Below, in pieces: positions 58,057 to 64,000 of a stretch of 64,000 nucleotides of DNA. A program made the translations under genes and the position numbers. Below the pieces are notes generated by a model. The model was not told where the DNA came from. It ran no database searches and saw nothing but the letters and a program-made list of their open reading frames with translations. Source of the stretch: DATFDN01 sp963818725 (GTDB lineage: Bacteria; Pseudomonadota; Alphaproteobacteria; Acetobacterales; Acetobacteraceae); contig CAWFTU010000018.1 in the NCBI GenBank assembly GCA_963818725.1, positions 186,001-250,000 of the forward strand, in the 5' to 3' direction. How positions within the stretch are numbered: the first letter of the stretch is position 1; each line of letters begins with the position of its first letter.

Positions 58057-59655
58057 CTAGCCCGGGTGGGCGCTCAGCTTTCGTGGCCGCACCTTCGCTT
58101 GCACTTCCGTCATGTACTCCGCCGCCTCGGCGCGCGTCCTGATGGATCGGACGCGGGCGACAATCGCGGGCTTTGCTCCCTGCCCGGAAACCTCGATGTC
58201 CTGCCGCATCGCCGAGTGCAGAATCGCTGGCAGGTTGCCCTCGTTGACGGGTGCCGCAGGACGGGCCAGCCCCGTGGCGCCGACCACTGGGCGCGCCATC
58301 ACGCGGGCCATGCTCTCGGCGGCTGGAGAGGGCAGGGTCGCCGGCGTGTCAGTTCTCGGGGCCGTCAGGCGAGCGAGGGTGTTGACGCCATTCGCCACGG
58401 CGTCGCGTCGGGTCAGCTCCCGTCCCTGCGGCTCGAACACGCGGGCCACGGTCGCCGGAATGGACGAGTGATCGTAGGTTCGGTGGTCGACGAGGTTGCG
58501 CGGGATGAGGGGCGAGACCACGATAGCGGGGACGCGCGGCCCGAAGCATTCGAACGTGAAGCCGCATTGATTGAACTCGGAGCCGGGCGCGGTGTCCCCC
58601 GGCGCGACCGGGTGCGGGCCCCTCTCGGCGACGGCGTGATCGAAAAAGCCGCCGTGCTCGTCCCAGGTGACGATCAGCAGGCTGCTGTCCCACACCGGCG
58701 AGCCGCGAATGGCCTCGTAGGTCGCCTTGATCAGGGCCTCTCCATGGGCCACGTTCGCCAGCGGGTGCTGAGAGGTCCCGTCCTTGTAGTCGTTGAGCAC
58801 GTCGTAGCTGGGCTCAATGAACGTGTAGCTCGCGTCGTAGTGACCACTGCGCAGGTCACCGTGGAAGTCCTCGAACTCTCGGATGTCGCTGACGATGCTG
58901 ACGCCCTTCAGCGCGGCGACCATCGGGAAGTCGTCGCCCGCGTAGATGCGGTATTTGACCTTGGCGCGGCCGAGGGCGTCGAAGAGGCTGCCGTGCTTGA
59001 ACTCGAAGCCGCCGAAGGGCTCAAGTTCCCACTGGACGATCTCGCCGTCGCTGGGGCTGTGGTCGAGCCCGCCCGAGGATCCCGCGTGCGCGAACATGCG
59101 ATTGGGCCACGTCGGCCCGGGTAGCGACGCGAACCAGCGGTCGCAGACGACGAACTCGCGCGCCAGGGCGTTCAGCACCGGCAGCTGGTTCGGGGCGTAG
59201 CACTTCATGACCTCTCCCGGATCGTCCCCGGGGAAGCTTTTCGCGTAGGCCGCGACAAAGCCGGAGTTGTTCACGGCCGGATAGGCGCCACCGCGCGGAT
59301 AGACGGCCCCCGGCCCGCAGAGCTGCGCGAGCACGTCGGGGAACTCGTGTCCCGGGTCGCGCCGCATCACGTTGTCGGCGCCCCGCTGGACGGTGTAGGT
59401 CTTTCCGTTGAAGCTGTTCGCCTCGTTGCCTTTCAGTCCGTCGATCGTCGTTGGTTTTCCGGTTTCGGCGTCGGTGCCGGTGATCCCGGAGAAGCCGAGC
59501 ATGTGGTCGAAGGACCGGTTCTCCAGCATCAGGACGAAGATGTGCTTGATGCCCGTTGTCCGGTGGTCGCGAACGATCCCCCCGCGGGTGTCCGTGGTCG
59601 GCGCGGGCCGCGTCGGGGGCTCGCCACGATGGTCACGGATTGTGGGTTCGGCCAT
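58057..59655 (-). CDS. Phosphoesterase of the phospholipase C / acid phosphatase type
   Basis: 532 residues from MAEPTIRDHRGEPPTRPAPT (GGAGGACCAAC upstream). HIFVLMLENRSFDHMLGFSG is the family signature with the catalytic/metal-binding E-N-R-S-F-D; LPGPTWPNRMFAHAGSSGGL and LLIVTWDEHGGFFDHAV (W-D-E-H-G) are the other metal-binding motifs, with PRVPAIVVSPLIP. No signal peptide, unlike classical PlcH/AcpA enzymes. The C-terminal 100 residues are an extension ending EAAEYMTEVQAKVRPRKLSA. Substrate unknown. Confidence 0.88.
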   Translation of the reverse strand: MAEPTIRDHRGEPPTRPAPTTDTRGGIVRDHRTTGIKHIFVLMLENRSFDHMLGFSGITGTDAETGKPTTIDGLKGNEANSFNGKTYTVQRGADNVMRRDPGHEFPDVLAQLCGPGAVYPRGGAYPAVNNSGFVAAYAKSFPGDDPGEVMKCYAPNQLPVLNALAREFVVCDRWFASLPGPTWPNRMFAHAGSSGGLDHSPSDGEIVQWELEPFGGFEFKHGSLFDALGRAKVKYRIYAGDDFPMVAALKGVSIVSDIREFEDFHGDLRSGHYDASYTFIEPSYDVLNDYKDGTSQHPLANVAHGEALIKATYEAIRGSPVWDSSLLIVTWDEHGGFFDHAVAERGPHPVAPGDTAPGSEFNQCGFTFECFGPRVPAIVVSPLIPRNLVDHRTYDHSSIPATVARVFEPQGRELTRRDAVANGVNTLARLTAPRTDTPATLPSPAAESMARVMARPVVGATGLARPAAPVNEGNLPAILHSAMRQDIEVSGQGAKPAIVARVRSIRTRAEAAEYMTEVQAKVRPRKLSAHPG

Positions 59656-60354
59656 GTTGGTCCTCCGGGGCACTATTGAGACCGGGCTTCAACAGGTATC
59701 CGGCTGTGGGTGGTGAACGCCAGAGAGGTGAGTCCCGCCCAGACGCCGGCCAGCCACGGTGGGCCCTCCCTCTGAAGTGCACCACTCGCGTGGCACACAC
59801 CGGACTTACTGCCGATCGGAGTAGCCCAGGGGATACACGCGAAGATAGTTGGCTTCCAGCGTTGTCTCGGTCGTTTCCTGGACCGTCAATTCGGCATTGG
59901 CCTCGTTCAACAACTCCACCACCTAAATCGTCGCGCTCCATCCGCTCGTGGTGCCCGTATACCGCTTGCGAGCAGACCGGACTATGGGTACTTGTACCCA
60001 GCAGGGCAAAAGACCCCTTTCAAGTGGGTCTATCCAATTGCGCCCGTCTCGGCAATCTGATTGACTGCTCTCAGGAGGGGCGCGGAGCATGGGAGGCCGC
60101 TCAAGGCAATGGGGCCGGTATTCCCACCCAGGTCGCGCCGGCTTCCGATGGCGGCTTTACCCTAAATTCAACACCGACGATGCGATCTGACCGGCGCGCC
60201 TTTTCAGGGCAAATGGGAATACAACGCTGCCAACAACTGCCCGGCAGGCATATGCGGCGCGACCGAGTGCACGCGCTGGGTGGCATGAGTCCACGCCCCG
60301 TACTAGACTTGCTTTCTTGCTACGGGCGGTTTGCCCGAGTGACGAGGTGGTTTG
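59656..60354 (+). other. Intergenic region upstream of the two-component system
   Basis: About 700 bases between two divergent genes. No recognisable gene. It should hold the promoters of both the phosphoesterase gene and the kinase-regulator operon, but no confident promoter could be assigned. Confidence 0.35.
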
Positions 60355-62013
60355 ATGACAGCCCAGTCTATCGTTATCGACGGAACCTCTGTCGCAGTGA
60401 ATAGCGCCCAAGCCACGCGCCGGCCATTGCTCACGGCTTGCGCATTTGTGGTCGTGTCCGTCGCTCTTGACCGGATCAGCCTGATGGAGGTGCTGCCGGA
60501 GTCCGGCTTCACTTTATGGGATCCCGTCCCGGCCTTGGGGCTTGCGCTGCTCCTGACCGGCGGCCTTCGGTTCGCACCAGTGCTGTTCCTGGCAGGTGTC
60601 CTCGCGGACGGCATCAATGGGAGCTTCTACGCTGGGGTGATTCCCACACTCCTGACCAGCGCGCTCATGGCAGTGGGTTACGCAGCAATCGCCACAACGC
60701 TGCGCCGATTTGCCCTGGAAATCCCAGGGTTCAGGACATTGTCGGACACAGGTTGGTTTCTCGGCGTGACAGCCGTCGGCATTTTTGTATTGGCCGTCTC
60801 GGCGGCCGCCGCCCTCACGCTGACTCACGCGCTAGCACCGGTCCAGGTGTGGGCAACGGCCTGCCATTTCTGGGTTGGCGACTTTACTGGCGTGATAGGA
60901 GCATTTCCCGTGCTAATGACCGCTCCCCGCGCCTGGGAGAGATGGCAGGAACTGCCCGTCCGTGCACGGTTTGTCGATCCGGCCGCCTTCGCAGTCGTCC
61001 TCGGTGTGGCACTGTGGATCGTCTTCGCCCAAGGACAGTCTCGGGAATTCGAGTTCTTTTACCTCCTGATTCTGCCGGTAATCTGGATCGGTGGGAGGCA
61101 CGGCCTGCCCTGGTGCGCGGTGGCTATCCTGATTGAGCAGCTTGCGCTCATAAGCGTGATCGCACTTCTCGACTACCCGAGGGCGAGCTTCATTGCGTTC
61201 CAGCTCCTCTCGCTGGCGGTCGCCGTGACCGGGCTCGTGCTCGGAGCGGTCGTCACAGAGCGCCAGCAAGCGGAACTGCGCTTACGCCGACAGCAGACTG
61301 AGCTCGCGCAAATGGCGAGGATCACCACGGCCGGCGCCCTCGGCACTGCCATTATTCATGAGATCAGCCAGCCGCTTGCGGCAATCGCCACCTATGCGTA
61401 CGCGTCCCGCCAGTTTCTCATGGCGTTGCCGGACGTCCCAGAACACGTGGTGGGGACGGTCGCGAAGGTCGAGACAGAGGTGCTCCGCGCCAGTAGGATC
61501 GTCGAGCGGTTGCGAGATTTCGTGTTTCGAGGCGATCAACAAGCGTCGCGTGTGTCCCTCCGTCGGCTGGGGAACCAGGTCGTCGCCGCGCTGGCGGACG
61601 AAGCGCGGTCGCGGAACGTGAGTGTCGTTATCGTCGACGAAGCGGACGCATCGCTGAAGGCAGATCGCGTGCAGATAGAACAAGTTCTGTTGAATCTAGT
61701 TCGCAACGGAATTGAGGCGGCAGCGGAAAGTCGGCAGACAACGAAGCACGTGTGGATCCGTATGCATCAATCCAGCGGGATGGCACAGGTCGATGTCGAG
61801 GACAATGGCCCCGGCGTTCATGTGGACGTCGCCGACCACCTATTCGAGCCATTCACCACAAGCAAGCCCCGCGGCATGGGATTGGGGCTGACGCTCAGTC
61901 GCCAGATCATTGAGTGCCATGGCGGCAAGCTTTGGTGGGACCACATCGACGGTGGCGGGACGCGCTTTGCATTCCGGATCCCTTGGGAGGGATTTCACAC
62001 CAATGCTCGATGA
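60355..62013 (+). CDS. MASE1-type sensor histidine kinase
   Basis: 552 residues. About eight membrane segments (residues 20-310) form a MASE1-like sensor: LLTACAFVVVSVALDRISLM, FAPVLFLAGVLADGINGSFY, ACHFWVGDFTGVIGAFPVLM, LPVIWIGGRHGLPWCAVAIL. Then a short coiled coil, the dimerisation domain with the phosphorylated His in ALGTAIIHEISQPLAAIATY, and the ATPase domain: N box EQVLLNLVRNGIEAAAES, G1 DNGPGV, F/G2 FEPFTTSKPRGMGLGLTL. ATG at 60355 with GAGG upstream; a TTG 3 bases earlier is possible. It overlaps the response regulator by 11 bases. Architecture resembles FixL/TodS-less HPK4 kinases; ligand unknown. Confidence 0.9.
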   Translation: MTAQSIVIDGTSVAVNSAQATRRPLLTACAFVVVSVALDRISLMEVLPESGFTLWDPVPALGLALLLTGGLRFAPVLFLAGVLADGINGSFYAGVIPTLLTSALMAVGYAAIATTLRRFALEIPGFRTLSDTGWFLGVTAVGIFVLAVSAAAALTLTHALAPVQVWATACHFWVGDFTGVIGAFPVLMTAPRAWERWQELPVRARFVDPAAFAVVLGVALWIVFAQGQSREFEFFYLLILPVIWIGGRHGLPWCAVAILIEQLALISVIALLDYPRASFIAFQLLSLAVAVTGLVLGAVVTERQQAELRLRRQQTELAQMARITTAGALGTAIIHEISQPLAAIATYAYASRQFLMALPDVPEHVVGTVAKVETEVLRASRIVERLRDFVFRGDQQASRVSLRRLGNQVVAALADEARSRNVSVVIVDEADASLKADRVQIEQVLLNLVRNGIEAAAESRQTTKHVWIRMHQSSGMAQVDVEDNGPGVHVDVADHLFEPFTTSKPRGMGLGLTLSRQIIECHGGKLWWDHIDGGGTRFAFRIPWEGFHTNAR

Positions 62014-62611
62014 CATTGCGGTCGACGTGGTCGAGGACGACGCGGCGATGCGCGATGCCCTGGTACTGCTACTCACGAGCGCCGGGATCCAGGCCCGCGG
62101 CTTCGCAGATGCAGAAGAGTTTCTCCGAGCAGAAAACCCCACGGAGATCGCATGTGTTCTTGCCGACGTCCGCCTGCCCGGCATGGACGGTTTATCGCTT
62201 CATCGGCGCCTTCTGGCGCTCGGGGCCGAGCCTGCGGTTGTCATGATCACCGGCCATGGCGATGTCGCCATGGCGGTCGCTGCGCTGAAAGCCGGTGCTT
62301 TGGACTTTGTCGAAAAGCCGTTCGAACCCGCGGTGCTGCTGGACAGCGTACGTGGCGCCTTGCATCGGGCCAGCGACATCCGGCGTCGCCGGAATGCGGC
62401 TAGCGCAACCGAGCATCGCCTCCGGACACTAACTGACCGGGAGAGGGAGGTTCTCGACCTGTTGGTCCAGGGACATGCGAACAAGACAATAGCTGCCAAG
62501 CTAGCGATCAGCACACGCACGGTCGAACACCACCGTGCCAATATTATGGAAAAGATGGGTGCGCGGAGTCTATCCCAGCTCTTAAAGATGGCACTTCGGC
62601 TTCCCGTCTGA
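62003..62611 (+). CDS. FixJ/NarL-type response regulator
   Basis: 202 residues from MLDDIAVDVVEDDAAMRDAL; the upstream frame extension is inside the kinase gene and is not used. Receiver: acidic pocket VVEDD (9-13), phospho-acceptor Asp55 in LADVRLPGMDG, MITGHGDV with the conserved Thr, and Lys in VEKPFEPAVL. Output domain: LTDREREVLDLLVQGHANKT with AAKLAISTRTVEHHRANIME, the LuxR-type helix-turn-helix. It is the cognate partner of the kinase. Targets are unknown. Confidence 0.92.
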   Translation: MLDDIAVDVVEDDAAMRDALVLLLTSAGIQARGFADAEEFLRAENPTEIACVLADVRLPGMDGLSLHRRLLALGAEPAVVMITGHGDVAMAVAALKAGALDFVEKPFEPAVLLDSVRGALHRASDIRRRRNAASATEHRLRTLTDREREVLDLLVQGHANKTIAAKLAISTRTVEHHRANIMEKMGARSLSQLLKMALRLPV

Positions 62612-62637
62612 TCAATTTGGGTCGTATTGATGTAACT

Positions 62638-62657
62638 AACCCGAACTACGGATAAGG
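62638..62657 (+). repeat. Solitary IS982 terminus
   Basis: AACCCGAACTACGGATAAGG is identical to the right terminal repeat of the IS982 at 17618-18610. No IS982 gene is here, so only an end remains next to the IS5. IS5 sits next to an IS982 end at 17.6 kb as well. Confidence 0.8.
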
Positions 62658-62664
62658 CTCGGGT

Positions 62665-63836
62665 TGTTGCACGGACCCACCCGGTGGCGCGTAGAACCAG
62701 CCTGGCGTAGGAGGCACGCCCTGATCTAGCCCTGGATGCCCACCTTGCCCTTCAAGCTGAACCAAGATCGCCGCCACCACATCCCCAGGCAGAAGCGCAA
62801 GGTCGTCAACTGGCGCGACTACGACGCCAGCCTGCGCCGGCGCGGCAGCCTCACCGTCTGGTTCACGGCCGAGGCGATCGCGGGCTGGCGGGCGGCACCG
62901 CGCACCACGGCCGGCGGGCAGGCCTGCTACTCGCCCCTGGCGATCCTGACGGCGCTGACCCTGCGTGCGGTGTTCCGCCTGGCGCTGCGCCAGGCCGAGG
63001 GCCTGGTCGGCTCCGTCATCGGCCTGCTTGGGCTGGCGCTGCGCGTGCCGGACCACTCCACCTTGAGCCGCAGGGCAGCGACGCTGGAGGTGCCGCGGCC
63101 TACACGGCTGAGCGGCGCCGGCGTGGATGGCGGGAGCGAGCCGATTGACACCTGCTGGTGGACAGCACGGGGCTGAAGCTGTGCGGCGCGGGCGAGTGGC
63201 TGATCGAGAAGCACGGCACCCACGCACGGCGGTCGTGGAGGAAGCTGCACATCGGCCTCGATGCCGAGACGGGCCGGATCGTCGCCTCGGCACTCACCGA
63301 CCGCGACGTGGACGACGCCTCTCAGGTCGGCCCCTTGCTCGATCAAGTCGCGGGCGCGGTGGCCGCGTTCACCGCCGACGGTGCGTACGACCAGGAAAGC
63401 GTTTACACCGATGTCGCCCAGCGCCATCCGGACGCGGCCGTGGTCGTGCCGCCACGTTCCACGGCGGTGCCGAGCGAGACGGCTGAGAGCGCGCCGACGC
63501 AGCGCGACCGCCATCTCCAATGCATCGCCGAGCACGGCCGCATGGGGTGGCAGAAGCGATCGGGCTACAACGCGCGCGCCCGCGCCGAGGCGGCCATCGC
63601 GCGCTGGAAACAGGTGATCGGGGACGGGCGGAGCCGACCAAGGTTCCGCGTGCGCAGCACGTGGAATGTCGGCGGAGGGTGCGCTCGCGCAGGGACGAGC
63701 GCCGGGCGACCGAGGTGGACGTCGCTGTCCATGCGCTCAACCGCATGCTGGAGCTGGGACGCCCGATCTCTGTGCGCATCGCCTGATCCCGGATGGGGTT
63801 GGGGCGAGTGCGTCTGAACTCCGGGTCCATGCAACA
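62665..63836 (+). mobile_element. IS5 family element, copy 3, frameshifted and carrying a hairpin insertion
   Basis: Ends TGTTGCACGGACCC (62665) and GGGTCCATGCAACA (ending 63836). Transposase start MPTLPFKLNQDRRHHIPRQK (62736); a frame change near 63150 just before MDSTGLKLCGAGEWLIEKHG, as in copy 2. The second frame has AAFTADGAYDQESVYTDVAQ and ends abnormally after KQVIGDG where hairpin copy E is inserted; behind it the native end (ATEVDVAVHALNRMLELGRP) continues in another frame. Confidence 0.87.
63629..63679 (+). repeat. Hairpin mini-element, copy E (in IS5)
   Basis: About 50 bases absent from the IS5 copy at 51.1 kb, which reads GGGCTGCGCTCG at the same place. On the plus strand: outer arms GCCGAC and GTCGGC, conserved AGGTTCCG, inner arms CGTGC and GCACG around loop GCA, conserved TGGAA, end GGAGGG. 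The comparison with the uninterrupted IS5 defines the borders to within one base. Confidence 0.85.
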
Positions 63837-64000
63837 CGCCGGCGTGCGTTGGCCGCGGGTGGCGTTCTTTTGCTTCTCCGTTGCTCCACCCTCTCAAGAG
63901 TTCGAAGGCTCCGCCAAACCCGGCGCGGCTCACTATCGCAAATGCGAACTCCGGAGGCGGAGCCTATACCGATGTTGCCATCCACCAGGCCTGTCGGGCA
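63837..64000 (+). other. Right edge of the window
   Basis: About 160 bases after the IS5 end; too short to assign a gene. Confidence 0.4.

Noticed and set aside
57733..59124. Plus-strand frame of 463 codons opposite the phosphoesterase
   Set aside because: Antisense to a gene with clear family motifs, no ribosome-binding site.

Overview
The window is a stretch of a high-GC, IS-saturated replicon, most probably a large plasmid of an alphaproteobacterium; the Hsp20, RepA and small-protein types point to Acetobacteraceae, which is an inference because there is no rRNA, tRNA or other taxonomic marker here. Evidence for a plasmid is a RepA-type initiator gene with iteron-like repeats in front of it (29.8-31.1 kb), a ParA ATPase and a translationally coupled DNA-binding-like partner (31.3-32.7 kb), and at least 18 transposases or transposase remnants of about ten families (IS21, IS1182, IS630, IS1380, IS5/IS427, IS982, IS6, IS1595, IS110, IS701-like).

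Layout. 0-3.5 kb: IS21 (left end outside the window), an IS1182 remnant and an IS630 remnant. 4.4-8.9 kb: stress cargo, with groES-groEL behind a promoter and a perfect CIRCE operator, a SAM methyltransferase and a small heat-shock protein. 9-17.6 kb: IS630, IS1380, two 130-bp MITEs with an IS427-type element between them, a large serine recombinase and an IS5. 17.6-25.6 kb: IS982, a frameshifted FAD oxidoreductase next to a truncated GntR regulator, IS6, a methionine-rich secreted protein (frameshifted), a hypothetical gene cleanly split by IS1595, and a lipocalin-like protein (frameshifted). 26-29.8 kb: IS110, IS630 and an IS110 remnant. 29.8-32.7 kb: origin, rep and par backbone, visibly lower in GC than its surroundings. 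34.2-45.8 kb: a very GC-rich block almost free of intact IS: MarR regulator, NAD(P)-binding protein, HtrA/DegP-like protease (frameshifted), two small heat-shock proteins behind a second CIRCE operator, a Vgb-like beta-propeller, pterin carbinolamine dehydratase, type II NADH dehydrogenase and a C4-dicarboxylate transporter. 46-52 kb: an IS1182 copy split by IS110 and cut by IS1595, then IS5. 53-62.6 kb: a winged-helix/cyclase-like/AAA/TPR regulator, small hypothetical and secreted proteins, a phospholipase C-type phosphoesterase and a MASE1 histidine kinase with a FixJ-type response regulator. The window ends in a third IS5.

How it fits together. The non-IS cargo is dominated by protein-quality control (GroESL, three Hsp20s, a DegP-like protease), with CIRCE operators in front of two of the operons, which predicts control by HrcA encoded elsewhere. 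The most unusual structure is a family of five roughly 50-57-bp hairpin elements with conserved sides and covarying stems, each lying in or at the edge of a transposase gene (9.6, 29.8, 46.8, 47.8 and 63.6 kb). Several cargo genes carry single-base frameshifts in G/C runs, so either the cargo is decaying or the assembly has homopolymer errors; this cannot be decided from the sequence alone.
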